DNA of 64,000 nt, taken from positions 1 through 64,000 of the forward strand of contig CAIPQN010000033.1 of assembly GCA_903867225.1 (NCBI GenBank), in the 5' to 3' direction. A model generated the notes under the pieces. It saw nothing but the letters and a program-made list of their open reading frames with translations, was not told the DNA's origin and ran no database searches. The position numbers and the translations under genes were made by a program. This document shows, piece by piece, positions 23,701-34,977 of the stretch; the first letter of the stretch is position 1; the number at the start of each line of letters is the position of its first letter. The stretch comes from an uncultured Pseudomonadota bacterium (lineage in GTDB: Bacteria; Pseudomonadota; Gammaproteobacteria; Methylococcales; Methylomonadaceae).

Positions 23701-25536
23701 TCATCGTACTGAGTGCAATTTCATCACAACATTACGCTGTTGAAAATCATCGTTATCATCATTGATGACGTTGATGACTTCTAACGTTTTTGGGCTTTGA
23801 CGGTGATTGACGAAATAACTATTTCCATCAATTTTTTTTGCCATTTTTTTAGATTCCGACGCTAAATCAGCAATATCGACATGTGATTGGCAATGCGCCG
23901 TGGTTGCAGGTGAAACTAAACCAACGGACAAACTGGTCAATGGAAAAAAGCATTTTTCACCTTTACGATTTTCTGCTTGAATGCCGCCAGCTTTGACATC
24001 AGTTGGCGTGTAATAATTTGGCACCATTGCTTCAAACGTGGCGAGAACTTTTTGAGAGCGTTCTAACCAATCATCACCTGTAAAAATAACAATAAAATCA
24101 TCGCCACCAATATGCCCAATGCGCCCGCTTTCTGGCGGAACACATTTTGTCAAAGCTGTTGCAACCGCTTTGATAATGTCATCGCCCGCACTGTAGCTGT
24201 AAATATCATTAAATGGTTTGAAATTATCTAAATCAAAATAACCAAATGCAAACGGTGTTTTACTCGCGAGCAATTGATTTATCTGTTCATTTATCGGCAC
24301 GCTGCCAGGTAATAATGTCAGTGGATTCGCGTGTTTTGCGTTGTCAATTTGTTGCGTGGTGATTTTTTCTAACAGCGATAAAATCGTCGCTACGCCTATA
24401 TATTTATTTTCACGAGTAATAAGAAACGCCTGTTCATGGCGCATCGTCGAGGTTAATTGCTGACTTACTAATTCAATCGGGGTATCACAATCAATACTCA
24501 GTGGTACTTGTTCGATAAACGTTTTAATCGGTTTCCGCCCATGTAATTCCATGCCGTAACGACTTGAAAATAATTTCGACAGAAAAGTATCTCGAAAAAT
24601 GATACCCGAACCTATATCGTAATCGACCAATGGAAGAATCGACAATTCGCTGTTTTGTTGAAATAGATTCATCACGTCACTAATCGGCATTTCGGCTGAA
24701 ATTGGCGTAATAAATTGACCAATACTTTCGACAGATGTTGAGTTTGACCAGTGTGATTTTGTTTCTTCGGAAAATTTATTTTGAAAGAAAATTTCGGCAT
24801 CGAGTTCAACCAACGGGATAGCCGATGGACGTGCAAAATAATAACCCTGACCGTAACTAATTCCGAGTTGTTTAATCACGTTAAATTCGGCTTCAGTTTC
24901 AACGCCTTCCGCAATGACATGGCAATTCAGTGAACTGGCAATGCCTTGAATCGAACGTACAAAATTAAGTTTAATCGAATCATTTTGTAATTCTTGAATA
25001 AAATGCTGATCGATTTTGACGTATTCGGGGAGCAATTCTGACCACAATCGTAAACTTGAATAACCAGCACCTAAATCATCTAACGCAATTTCAAAGCCCA
25101 TGCCTCGATAGTGCATAACGGCTTCACGCATCAATTCATAATCATCTGTTGGTTTATGTTCGGTGAGTTCAATGACAACATTATGGGGATTTAACCCAAA
25201 TTTTTCTAAATAACGCAGCGTTTCTCCTGTTTTAAATTCAGGTTGTAATAAAACGTGTGGGCTAACATTAAGAAATAATTTTGCATCTAAGTTAAATTCT
25301 GTGAAATGCTGAATGCTTAATTCACGGCAAACAAATTCTAACTGTGAACTTAAACCATAGCGATCGGCAATATCAAACAAATTCAGTGGGCTATGTAAAG
25401 GACTGTTTGAGGGTCCACGAATCAGAGCTTCATACGCAATAATTTTTTTTTGCGTCAATGAAATAATCGGTTGAAAGTGGGGAGTTAGTTTTTTATGTTC
25501 AAGAATTGAAATAAGTTCTTGTTGCAGAGCGGACAT
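23701..25536 (-). CDS. EAL-CBS-GGDEF cyclic-di-GMP protein
   Basis: About 611 residues. The EAL phosphodiesterase domain (first about 245) keeps the catalytic set: YEALIRG, LNVSP, IELTEH, ALDDLGAGYSS, VKIDQ, AEGVETE, YGQGYYFARP. Next is a pair of CBS-like modules (about 275-400) that may bind adenine nucleotides, then a GGDEF domain with GGDDF. No RxxD inhibitory site is visible five residues before GGDDF. It probably degrades c-di-GMP, with the GGDEF half active or regulatory. The ATG at 25536 has AGGA 9 nt upstream; an in-frame ATG at 25587 lacks one. No membrane segments. Confidence 0.9.
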   Translation of the reverse strand: MSALQQELISILEHKKLTPHFQPIISLTQKKIIAYEALIRGPSNSPLHSPLNLFDIADRYGLSSQLEFVCRELSIQHFTEFNLDAKLFLNVSPHVLLQPEFKTGETLRYLEKFGLNPHNVVIELTEHKPTDDYELMREAVMHYRGMGFEIALDDLGAGYSSLRLWSELLPEYVKIDQHFIQELQNDSIKLNFVRSIQGIASSLNCHVIAEGVETEAEFNVIKQLGISYGQGYYFARPSAIPLVELDAEIFFQNKFSEETKSHWSNSTSVESIGQFITPISAEMPISDVMNLFQQNSELSILPLVDYDIGSGIIFRDTFLSKLFSSRYGMELHGRKPIKTFIEQVPLSIDCDTPIELVSQQLTSTMRHEQAFLITRENKYIGVATILSLLEKITTQQIDNAKHANPLTLLPGSVPINEQINQLLASKTPFAFGYFDLDNFKPFNDIYSYSAGDDIIKAVATALTKCVPPESGRIGHIGGDDFIVIFTGDDWLERSQKVLATFEAMVPNYYTPTDVKAGGIQAENRKGEKCFFPLTSLSVGLVSPATTAHCQSHVDIADLASESKKMAKKIDGNSYFVNHRQSPKTLEVINVINDDNDDFQQRNVVMKLHSVR

Positions 25537-25620
25537 GAAAAATTTTCCTATGCGGATAATAACGGAATCAGCATAGGTTATTTCCATGACGACGTTGTGA
25601 CATTTAATTCTGTCGGATTA

Positions 25621-26559
25621 TCATTTTAGTGCCTCTGTTGCGCTGACTAAGGCATCAATCATTTCTTCGCCTTGCGCGATATGTCCCGAATTCGGCAATA
25701 CAACGTAATTTGCTTGCGGTAAAACACGATGTAATTGCCATCCTGCTTCTATTGGGCAAACCAAATCTTGTTGTCCGTGAATAATCGTCACAGGCAAATG
25801 CCGTAATTTTTCGCAATGTGTGAGCAATTCATTTTCAGCTAAAAAATAATGATTTCTAGCGTAATGAAGCTCCATTTTTACCTGTTTAATATCATGTTCA
25901 GTGAGGTGAGAGTCGTAAGGCTGATAAGCATTGCCCAACGCCACTTGTCCGCCCCACGCTTGCCACGCTTTCGTTACGCGCCGACTGGCTAATTCATCGT
26001 TGCCCCATAAAATCGTATTTAAATCGGCAATTAAATCGTCTGTGCGGTGTTCAGCGGGAATGCTATCAATCAAATGTTGCCATGCTTCAGGGTAAATCAG
26101 CGAAACGCCATGATTGCTCAAAAACCATTTCATATCTTGTAATCGCGCTAAAAAACTGCCGCGCAAAATCATTGCTCGTACCTGTTTGACGTGCTTTTGT
26201 GCGTAAGCTAATGCCAGCGTAACACCCCATGAACCACCAAATAAAACCCAATTTTCTAACGCCAAATGCTGCCGAATGCGCTCCATATCGGCGATTAAGT
26301 CGGGTAACGTATTGTGCGCCAATTCACCAAATGGCAATGAGCGTCCACAGCCGCGTTGATCAAATAAAATAATGTGATAATACGCAGGATCAAAAAAACG
26401 ACGATGATCAGGTTTACAGCCTGAACAAGGACCACCGTGTAAAAAAACAATCGGTACGCCTTCTGGATTGCCACATTGTTCGACGTAAATCGAGTGTCCA
26501 TGGTTGGCGTTTAAAAAGAAATGATTGAACGGTTCAAGAGGCGGAAAAAGTGTTTTCAT
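25621..26559 (-). CDS. pip: Proline iminopeptidase
   Basis: 312 residues, alpha/beta hydrolase of peptidase family S33, which removes N-terminal proline from peptides. Oxyanion motif HGGPCSGCKPDHRRFFDP, nucleophile in GGSWGVTLALAYAQ, Asp in HGQQDLVCP and His in NSGHIAQG. Length matches the family. No signal peptide, so cytoplasmic. It stands alone, divergent from the rplU operon. Confidence 0.93.
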   Translation of the reverse strand: MKTLFPPLEPFNHFFLNANHGHSIYVEQCGNPEGVPIVFLHGGPCSGCKPDHRRFFDPAYYHIILFDQRGCGRSLPFGELAHNTLPDLIADMERIRQHLALENWVLFGGSWGVTLALAYAQKHVKQVRAMILRGSFLARLQDMKWFLSNHGVSLIYPEAWQHLIDSIPAEHRTDDLIADLNTILWGNDELASRRVTKAWQAWGGQVALGNAYQPYDSHLTEHDIKQVKMELHYARNHYFLAENELLTHCEKLRHLPVTIIHGQQDLVCPIEAGWQLHRVLPQANYVVLPNSGHIAQGEEMIDALVSATEALK

Positions 26560-26665
26560 GGTTAGGGTTACAAAGAAGAAAATATAAAAGAGAACACTTT
26601 AAGTCATAGATTTAAATAAGACAATTCACATTTTATCTTCAAAGTAACGCCAACTAATCTAAACA

Positions 26666-26694
26666 TTGACGCAACTGCGTTATAAAAATATAAT
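26666..26694 (+). promoter_or_regulatory. Sigma-70 promoter of rplU-rpmA
   Basis: TTGACG (26666-26671) and a perfect TATAAT (26689-26694) with a 17-bp spacer, 50 bp before the rplU start codon. Strong consensus fits a ribosomal protein operon. Confidence 0.85.
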
Positions 26695-26744
26695 CGCACG
26701 CTTACTATATTTTATAGATTAAATGCTTAATGGAGCTTACGCCG

Positions 26745-27056
26745 ATGTATGCGGTAATTGAAACAGGCGGTAAACAGTACCGCGTAGAGAATGGTACCTA
26801 CTTAAAAGTAGAAAAATTAGAACTTGGCGAAGGCGATAGCATCGAATTTGACAAAGTTTTAATGATTGAAGAAAACGGCGATGTGAAAGTGGGTTTGCCT
26901 TTCATTGTAGGCGGAAAAGTAACGGCCACCGTTTTGTCTCAAGGTAGACACAAAAAAATCAAAATTGTTAAATTTAGAAGACGTAAACACCACATGAAAA
27001 CTGCTGGTCATCGTCAATACTATACCGAAATCCAAATTACTGGCATTTCTGCTTAA
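26745..27056 (+). CDS. rplU: 50S ribosomal protein L21
   Basis: 103 residues, usual L21 length. [15 protein letters not shown] at the N-terminus and [13 protein letters not shown] at the end are family signatures. The ATG at 26745 gives the canonical N-terminus; an in-frame ATG 15 nt earlier is less likely and overlaps the GGAG ribosome site. First gene of the conserved rplU-rpmA-obgE order. Confidence 0.96.
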   Translation: MYAVIETGGKQYRVENGTYLKVEKLELGEGDSIEFDKVLMIEENGDVKVGLPFIVGGKVTATVLSQGRHKKIKIVKFRRRKHHMKTAGHRQYYTEIQITGISA

Positions 27057-27072
27057 AAAATAGGAGTTTAAA

Positions 27073-27333
27073 ATGGCTCATAAGAAAGCTGGCGGTAGTA
27101 CCCGCAATGGACGCGATTCCCAATCAAAAAGATTAGGCGTTAAACGTTATGGCAGCGAAACAGTTACCGCAGGTAGTATCATCGTTCGTCAACGTGGCAC
27201 ACATTTCCACGCTGGCACAAACGTTGGCATCGGCAAAGATCACACATTATTTGCGAAAGCGGACGGTGTAGTTCTTTTCAAAGTACAAGGTCCTAAAAAC
27301 CGCAAGTTTGTTAGCATCGTAACAGCGGCATAA
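27073..27333 (+). CDS. rpmA: 50S ribosomal protein L27
   Basis: 86 residues. [16 protein letters not shown] start, [15 protein letters not shown] and VKRYG are L27 signatures. L27 reaches the peptidyl-transferase centre of the 50S subunit. It begins directly with AHKKAGG, so no Firmicutes-type cleaved extension. Preceded by AGGAG; 16 nt after rplU and followed by a terminator. Confidence 0.97.
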   Translation: MAHKKAGGSTRNGRDSQSKRLGVKRYGSETVTAGSIIVRQRGTHFHAGTNVGIGKDHTLFAKADGVVLFKVQGPKNRKFVSIVTAA

Positions 27334-27372
27334 ATAATCGCTCGCCTTCGTGGCAAGCGGCAACGACTGAGA

Positions 27373-27402
27373 AAGCTCCGCCGAATGGTTGGGGCTTTTT
27401 TT
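27373..27402 (+). terminator. Terminator after rpmA
   Basis: AAGCTCC (27373-27379) pairs with GGGGCTT (27391-27397, one G-T wobble), followed by a T-run to 27402. It separates the ribosomal proteins from obgE, which may be expressed by read-through or its own promoter. Confidence 0.75.
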
Positions 27403-27427
27403 GTTTATATCAGTTTTATTTGAGTAA

Positions 27428-29579
<2,152 letters not shown>

Positions 29580-29593
29580 ATGTACGCGAATAC

Positions 29594-29631
29594 AAAAACC
29601 GCTCTACTTTTTAAAGTAGCGCGGTTTTTTT
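29594..29631. terminator. Bidirectional terminator proB / HD-GYP gene
   Basis: AAAAACCGC (29594-29602) pairs with GCGGTTTTT (29621-29629), with an inner CTACTTT/AAAGTAG stem. A- and T-runs on opposite sides let it work for both convergent genes. The last bases overlap the 3' end of the minus-strand gene. Confidence 0.85.
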
Positions 29632-30619
29632 ACGCCGATAATTTAATGCGTTCTAATGTCCCATCGAGATGGAGCATTTTGAATTTTTCTACGATGCTCG
29701 GATCAAACATACTGCCTGAAAAAGACTCGATATAATCCACGGCATCTGTCATTGTCCAAGCATCTTTATAAGGGCGTGTCGTTGTTAATGCGTCGAATAC
29801 ATCTGCTAATTTTACAATTCGCGCCGAAAGAGGCGTTTCTTCACCACATAAATTATTGGGATAACCTGTACCGTCAAAATTTTCATGATGTCCTGCTGAA
29901 ACTTCCCGCGCCACTTCATAAAATGGATTTGAACTTAAAATCCGCACACCAGCCATTGGGTGTTCTCGCATAACATCCCATTCTTCATCGGTTAATTTTC
30001 CAGGTTTTTTCAAAATTTCATCTGGAACAGCAAGTTTGCCAATATCATGCAACATACTCATTAGTCCCATGTGTTCAGCTTCTTTTTTGCCAATTCCCAT
30101 CGCAATAGCCAATGCTTCGGTGTAATTTTGTACGCGTTGTAAATGACTTGCCGTATCTTGATCTTTACCTTCGGCAGCTAAACACAACATAACAACCGCA
30201 TCTTTACATGCTGATTCAAATAAATCGCGGGCTTCGCGTAAATCACGTTTCAAATCGAGTGATTCTAACGCACGCGCCACACTTAATTTTAAATCAGCCT
30301 GACTCCATGGTTTTTTGAAGTATTTATAAATATTAATTTCATTGATGTACTTTAATAAGTCGTCCACATGGATATAACCGCCTGTTAATAAAATACGAAT
30401 AGCATCTGGTTGAACTTTCAACGCATAACTTAATATTTCCATGCCATTAATATCAGGAATTTCTTGGTCGCAAATAATTAAATCGATAGGCTGTTCATTT
30501 AGAATCGCAATCGCTTCTGCGCCATTTGATGCGGATAATATGTTATAGCTTTTGCGAAAACTACACGTTAATAAAGACACAATAGCAGGGTCATTATCAA
30601 CAATAAGGAGCGTGTACAT
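29630..30619 (-). CDS. Response regulator with HD-GYP phosphodiesterase domain
   Basis: 329 residues, RpfG-like. Receiver domain (1-120) with Asp51 in LIICDQEIPDINGM and the switch Lys in YFKKPW, then a linker helix, then HD-GYP (about 150-325) with HDIGK, and HHENFDGTGYP carrying the GYP motif. HD-GYP domains hydrolyse c-di-GMP to GMP. No cognate kinase is adjacent; the nearest sensor kinases are 15 kb away. Confidence 0.92.
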   Translation of the reverse strand: MYTLLIVDNDPAIVSLLTCSFRKSYNILSASNGAEAIAILNEQPIDLIICDQEIPDINGMEILSYALKVQPDAIRILLTGGYIHVDDLLKYINEINIYKYFKKPWSQADLKLSVARALESLDLKRDLREARDLFESACKDAVVMLCLAAEGKDQDTASHLQRVQNYTEALAIAMGIGKKEAEHMGLMSMLHDIGKLAVPDEILKKPGKLTDEEWDVMREHPMAGVRILSSNPFYEVAREVSAGHHENFDGTGYPNNLCGEETPLSARIVKLADVFDALTTTRPYKDAWTMTDAVDYIESFSGSMFDPSIVEKFKMLHLDGTLERIKLSA

Positions 30620-30662
30620 TCTTTATCTGTCCAGTGATTTTTAAAATAGAGGATTTAACTTT

Positions 30663-30965
30663 TTAGTTTGGATAGCGTAATAAATTCACTAACCACGTTA
30701 TTTCGCTTGTTGTTACAAATGGTTTCCACGGTGGCATCGCGGTACCTTTTCGCCCATTTTCAATAGTTTCAATTAAAAATGCGTCAGATTTCCCCACTAA
30801 ATCTTTTGGTTGTAAAGGCGAACCTAAACCGCCTTGCAATAATAAACCATGACACGCGCCACAATCGTTTTTTAATAACAAACGTAATTCCGATTGTCGT
30901 TCAAGTGAGGGTTCGACAGCAAAGCAAGTGCTACTAACGAGCAATAAAACTAATAATTTTTTCAT
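30663..30965 (-). CDS. Small periplasmic class I cytochrome c
   Basis: 100 residues with a signal peptide (MKKLLVLLLVSSTCFA) and a single haem c site CGACH; the distal ligand is probably the Met in GTAMPPW. The closing EITWLVNLLR helix is typical of NirC-like and cytochrome c551-like electron carriers. A link to nirJ (36921-38063) is possible but they are not adjacent. Redox partner unknown. Confidence 0.85.
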   Translation of the reverse strand: MKKLLVLLLVSSTCFAVEPSLERQSELRLLLKNDCGACHGLLLQGGLGSPLQPKDLVGKSDAFLIETIENGRKGTAMPPWKPFVTTSEITWLVNLLRYPN

Positions 30966-31052
30966 AAAGTGATTGTGATTACTTAATGTGTTTGGCTATT
31001 GTAACGATTGCTGATAAATTTATCGCCATTCAACTTTTAGGAATTTAAAAAA

Positions 31053-32726
31053 ATGTCAGACATAGAAATCGCGCAACGCGCTACCATGAAACCGATTATT
31101 GAACTTGCTGGGCAAAATTACGGCATTGCGCCTGAACATTTAGACCCGATTGGGCATTTCAAAGCAAAACTTTCACTCGAATATGTGAACAGTTTAGAAG
31201 GCAAAAAAGATGGCAAATTGATTCTCGTCACGGCGATTAGTCCAACCCCAGCAGGTGAGGGCAAAACCACAACAACGGTTGGTTTAGGTGATGCAATGAA
31301 TCGTTTAAATAAAAAAACGATTATGTGTTTGCGTGAACCATCTCTTGGACCTTGTTTTGGTGTGAAAGGTGGCGCGGCGGGTGGCGGTTACGCGCAAGTT
31401 GTACCGATGGAAGACATCAATTTACATTTCACGGGCGATTTTCACGCAATCGGTGTCGCACACAATTTGTTATCGGCGTTAATCGATAACCACATCAATC
31501 ACGGCAACGAACTCGATATTGACCCACGCAGAATTCAATGGAAGCGCGTTGTCGATATGAACGACCGTGCATTACGAAATATCGTTGTTGGTATGGGTGG
31601 CGCGGCAAACGGTTATTTGCGCGAAGATGGTTACGATATTGTGGTCGCTTCCGAAGTCATGGCAATTTTATGTTTAGCAACGGGACGCGCAGATTTAAAA
31701 GAGCGTTTAGGTCGCATCGTTATTGGCTACAAATTCGACAAAGTGACACCTGTTTATGCACGCGATTTAAAAGCTCATGGCGCAATGGCGGCACTTTTGA
31801 AAGACGCGATTAAACCGAATTTAGTGCAAACATTGGAAAACAACATTGCGATTATTCACGGTGGACCTTTTGCGAATATCGCGCACGGTTGCAACACTGT
31901 GACCGCTACGAAAACTGCGTTAAAACTGGCGGATTACGTTGTCACCGAAGCGGGTTTTGGTGCTGATTTAGGCGCAGAAAAATTCATCGACATCAAATGC
32001 AGAATGGCAGGCTTAAAACCGTCAGCAGTCGTTTTAGTTGCCACGATTCGCGCCTTGAAATTTCATGGCGGTGTTGCAAAAGACGATTTGAATCAAGAAA
32101 ATTTAGCCGCTGTTGAAAAAGGTTTTGAAAACCTCGAACGCCATTACAAAAATATCACTGAGCATTACGGCTTGCCATGTGTCGTTTGCGTGAATCATTT
32201 TACGTTTGATACCGAAGCAGAAATTGCCTTATTACAAAAAAAATGTGCGGATTTAGGCGCAAAATGCGTCGTTTCAAAACATTGGGCAAATGGCGGTGCA
32301 GGAGCAGAAGATTTAGCAAATGCTGTTACTGAAATCGTTGACAATCGTGAACCTGAATTTAAATTTGTGTACGACGAAAATTTAAGTTTGTGGGGAAAAA
32401 TTGAAACGATTGCGACCAAACTTTATGGTGCTGGCAGCGTTACAGCTAGCGCGAAAGTGAAATCACAACTCGCTGCGTGGAATGCCGATTACGGCACATT
32501 CCCGATTTGTATGGCAAAAACACAAATGTCATTTTCAACTAATCCTGCCTTGAAAGGCGCACCATCTGGACACACAATTGAAATTCGTGATGTGCGTTTA
32601 GCAAATGGCGCAGGATTTATCGTTGCGATTGCAGGCGATATGATGACAATGCCAGGTTTACCAAAAGTGCCAGCCGCTGAACGAATCGATATTGATGATA
32701 ATGGTAAAATTACTGGTTTGTTTTAA
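31053..32726 (+). CDS. fhs: Formate-tetrahydrofolate ligase
   Basis: 557 residues, the normal length. ATP-binding [28 protein letters not shown], and [15 protein letters not shown] are family signatures. Fhs (FTL) makes 10-formyl-THF from formate, ATP and THF. In methylotrophs it moves formate carbon into the serine cycle or purine synthesis. With the mtdB pair it supports a C1-using lifestyle. Single gene with its own ribosome site. Confidence 0.96.
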   Translation: MSDIEIAQRATMKPIIELAGQNYGIAPEHLDPIGHFKAKLSLEYVNSLEGKKDGKLILVTAISPTPAGEGKTTTTVGLGDAMNRLNKKTIMCLREPSLGPCFGVKGGAAGGGYAQVVPMEDINLHFTGDFHAIGVAHNLLSALIDNHINHGNELDIDPRRIQWKRVVDMNDRALRNIVVGMGGAANGYLREDGYDIVVASEVMAILCLATGRADLKERLGRIVIGYKFDKVTPVYARDLKAHGAMAALLKDAIKPNLVQTLENNIAIIHGGPFANIAHGCNTVTATKTALKLADYVVTEAGFGADLGAEKFIDIKCRMAGLKPSAVVLVATIRALKFHGGVAKDDLNQENLAAVEKGFENLERHYKNITEHYGLPCVVCVNHFTFDTEAEIALLQKKCADLGAKCVVSKHWANGGAGAEDLANAVTEIVDNREPEFKFVYDENLSLWGKIETIATKLYGAGSVTASAKVKSQLAAWNADYGTFPICMAKTQMSFSTNPALKGAPSGHTIEIRDVRLANGAGFIVAIAGDMMTMPGLPKVPAAERIDIDDNGKITGLF

Positions 32727-32791
32727 ATGCTACAATAAATAATCCGTGACGTTTACGGAGAACGTTTTTTTATATTTTTAAGGTGAAAATC

Positions 32792-33721
32792 ATGACAGAA
32801 AAAAAATTTAGATTAGTGACTCGTAGCGATTTCGACGGGTTAATTTGTGCGGTACTTTTGAAAGAAATGAATTTAATTGAAGAAATTAAATTCGTTCATC
32901 CAAAAGATATGCAAGATGAAATTATCGACATCACCGACAACGACATCACTACCAATTTACCGTATGTAAAAGGCGTGCATTTGGCATTTGATCATCATTT
33001 GAGCGAAACCATTCGTAACGAAAAACAAGATAATCACATCATTTCACCTGACGCACCTTCTGCTGCGCGTGTGGTTTATGATTATTACGGTGGCGCATCA
33101 CGTTTTCCAGCAAGCTGGAATGAAATGATGGAAGCGGTTGATAAAGGTGATGCGGCACAGTTCAACAAAGACGAAATTTTGAATCCAGATGGTTGGGTGT
33201 TGATGAATTTCTTGATGGATGCGCGTACTGGTTTGGGTCGCTTTAGAGATTTCACCGTTTCAAATTATCAATTGATGATGGACTTGATTGCGTATTGTAA
33301 AGACCATTCAATTGACGATATTTTGAAATTGTCAGACGTTCAAGAACGTGTGAAATTATTTAAAGAACACGAAGCGGCCGCGAAAGAACAAATTCAACGT
33401 TGTTCAACGGTTCACGGCAACTTGGTTGTTTTGGATTTACGCAACGAAGAAACTATTTATGCGGTAAATCGTTTCATGATTTACGCGCTTTATCCTGATT
33501 GCAACATTTCAATCCACGTTATGTGGGGTATGAAACAACAAAATACGGTCTTCGCAATTGGTAAATCAATTTTGAATCGTACTTCAAACACCAATGTGGG
33601 CGAATTATGTTTGAGTTACAACGGCGGCGGACATTTGAATGCTGGAACGTGCCAAGTGGCTAACGAAGGTTGTGAACAAGATTTGAAAAATATTATTGCT
33701 AAAATCAACGCAGACGGCTAA
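32792..33721 (+). CDS. DHH-family phosphoesterase
   Basis: 309 residues. DHH-type metal-site motifs: RSDFDGLICAVLL, FDHHLSE, and a C-terminal GGGHLNAGTC like the DHHA1 glycine motif. Relatives include exopolyphosphatases, RecJ and nanoRNases; the precise substrate (pyrophosphate, c-di-NMP linear products or short RNA) cannot be told. The ATG at 32792 has AAGG about 8 nt upstream; an in-frame GTG nine bases earlier is possible. Confidence 0.85.
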   Translation: MTEKKFRLVTRSDFDGLICAVLLKEMNLIEEIKFVHPKDMQDEIIDITDNDITTNLPYVKGVHLAFDHHLSETIRNEKQDNHIISPDAPSAARVVYDYYGGASRFPASWNEMMEAVDKGDAAQFNKDEILNPDGWVLMNFLMDARTGLGRFRDFTVSNYQLMMDLIAYCKDHSIDDILKLSDVQERVKLFKEHEAAAKEQIQRCSTVHGNLVVLDLRNEETIYAVNRFMIYALYPDCNISIHVMWGMKQQNTVFAIGKSILNRTSNTNVGELCLSYNGGGHLNAGTCQVANEGCEQDLKNIIAKINADG

Positions 33722-33750
33722 TAGTCGCGTTTTTAATTTGTTCAACACGG

Positions 33751-33781
33751 CGGCGTATTGTTTTGGCAATGCGCCGTTTTT
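33751..33781 (+). terminator. Terminator after the DHH gene
   Basis: CGGCGTATTG (33751-33760) pairs with CAATGCGCCG (33767-33776, one wobble), followed by TTTTTATT. It isolates the DHH gene from the accessory patch that follows. Confidence 0.85.
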
Positions 33782-33799
33782 ATTAAAGGGATTTTCATC

Positions 33800-34798
33800 A
33801 TGCGAGAAATAGGTCAAATAATGAATTATCTGAAAGCAGTAATACCACTTGCGTTTTTAGTTGTGAACATAGCGCAAGCTACAGAAATCACGAAAACAAG
33901 CGCAACAGGAACGACGTTTAAATTTACGGCGACGTTAGATGCGCCTTTAATGACTGGTTATAAAGTCAAAATCGACTTTGGCAAAGGCGGTTTAAAAGCA
34001 ATGACTTGTTTTGCTAAAACTTGTACGTTGTCATCGAACGTTTTGCCGAGTGGTGTTAGCACAGCGACTTATAAAATTGGAATTTATAATAATAATGTTT
34101 TACAAGGTTCAACGTCTGATGGAACTTATGTTATTTCGCCTACCACTGCAACAACAACTTCAACTTCAATAAAACCAACCGAAGGCTACACAAAAATCGC
34201 CAACAACGGTTCTGTACTTTCAGATTCTGCAAAACTCGGTACAGCTCCAACCGATTGGGCTTGCACCAAAGACAACAAAACAGGCTTGATTTGGGAAGTG
34301 AAAACAACGGATGGCGGCTTGCGGGATATGAATAATTCTTACACCAATTACACGCCCGATTATCCGAAATGTGATGATGCCATTTACGGTGCTGGAAACT
34401 GTAAGGAATTTGGTTTTACTGGCAAATACGGCGACAACACAAACACGGATGGTTTTGTCAATGCAGTAAATAATCAATCTTTATGCGGCACAACAGATTG
34501 GCGATTGCCGACCAATGAAGAACTTAAAGGTTTGGTTTATTGCTCTGATGGTAAATACAAAAATCTGAGCAAAGATGAAACTGGTTATATTTGTTCAAGT
34601 AATGGTGCGCCCAATTACACTTTAACGACGACTTCGCCAACGATTAACACAACGTATTTCCCAAATACACAAAGCAATTGGTTTTGGTCTTCTTCGCCTC
34701 TTGCTGGAAGTAGTGGTGCGTGGTTTGTCTTCTTCAACAACGGCGGTTCGTACTACCTCGATATGGTCAATAACTATTTTGTTCGGTTGGTTAGGTAG
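33800..34798 (+). CDS. Exported DUF1566 (Lcl-type, C-type-lectin-fold) protein
   Basis: 332 residues. Signal peptide near the start (MNYLKAVIPLAFLVVNIAQA; the ATG could be 33800 or 33821), a beta-rich domain (about 30-125), a Thr-rich linker, then DUF1566 (about 150-332) with GLIWEVK, WRLPTNEELKGLVYC, FWSSSP and a final NYFVRLVR. DUF1566 ends at a hallmark Val-Arg-Leu-Val-Arg and is a known scaffold for variable regions of diversity-generating retroelements. The last 120 bases have NNC-type codons unlike the rest of the gene. The terminator at 33751 excludes the earlier in-frame start at 33758. Confidence 0.85.
   Translation: MREIGQIMNYLKAVIPLAFLVVNIAQATEITKTSATGTTFKFTATLDAPLMTGYKVKIDFGKGGLKAMTCFAKTCTLSSNVLPSGVSTATYKIGIYNNNVLQGSTSDGTYVISPTTATTTSTSIKPTEGYTKIANNGSVLSDSAKLGTAPTDWACTKDNKTGLIWEVKTTDGGLRDMNNSYTNYTPDYPKCDDAIYGAGNCKEFGFTGKYGDNTNTDGFVNAVNNQSLCGTTDWRLPTNEELKGLVYCSDGKYKNLSKDETGYICSSNGAPNYTLTTTSPTINTTYFPNTQSNWFWSSSPLAGSSGAWFVFFNNGGSYYLDMVNNYFVRLVR
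34676..34798 (+). other. Candidate DGR variable region (VR)
   Basis: The 3' end of the DUF1566 gene. Codons from about 34729 read GTC TTC TTC AAC AAC GGC, then TAC TAC CTC GAT ATG GTC, ending in C far more than neighbouring genes, which prefer T or A. This is what adenine-specific mutagenesis of AAC codons leaves: bases 1-2 vary while the final C is kept. The region ends in GTTCGGTTGGTTAGG just before the stop, a plausible initiation-of-homing tail. No reverse transcriptase or template repeat is in the window, so it would be a remote or orphan target. Confidence 0.5.
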
Positions 34799-34861
34799 CG
34801 ACAGTGTTTTTTCCTTTTGTTTTGTTGTGGGGCGGGATTTGGTGGATGGGCGTTTTGATGT

Positions 34862-34954
34862 AGGGGCAGACCTGTGTGTCTGCCCTGCAACGAACAAAAC
34901 TTCCATTCTGGACGTTGCGTGAATTGGAGGGCGCACACGCAGGTGCGCCCGTAC
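34862..34954 (+). repeat. REP pair upstream of RAYT gene
   Basis: Two hairpins: GGGCAGAC (34864-34871) with GTCTGCCC (34878-34885), and GGGCGCAC (34929-34936) with GTGCGCCC (34943-34950), each an 8-bp stem with a 6-nt loop. The same pair, in the same order and spacing, recurs at 35243-35341. The arrangement is a BIME-like unit next to its probable transposase. Confidence 0.85.
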
Positions 34955-34977
34955 AAATAAAATTTTTTGGATTTTTT

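Noticed and set aside
32727-32782. Small hairpin and T-run between fhs and the DHH gene
   Set aside because: The possible stems are only 4-5 bp, too weak to call a terminator.
33758-33799. Earlier start for the DUF1566 gene
   Set aside because: The ATG at 33758 lies inside the DHH-gene terminator stem and the resulting residues would precede the signal peptide.
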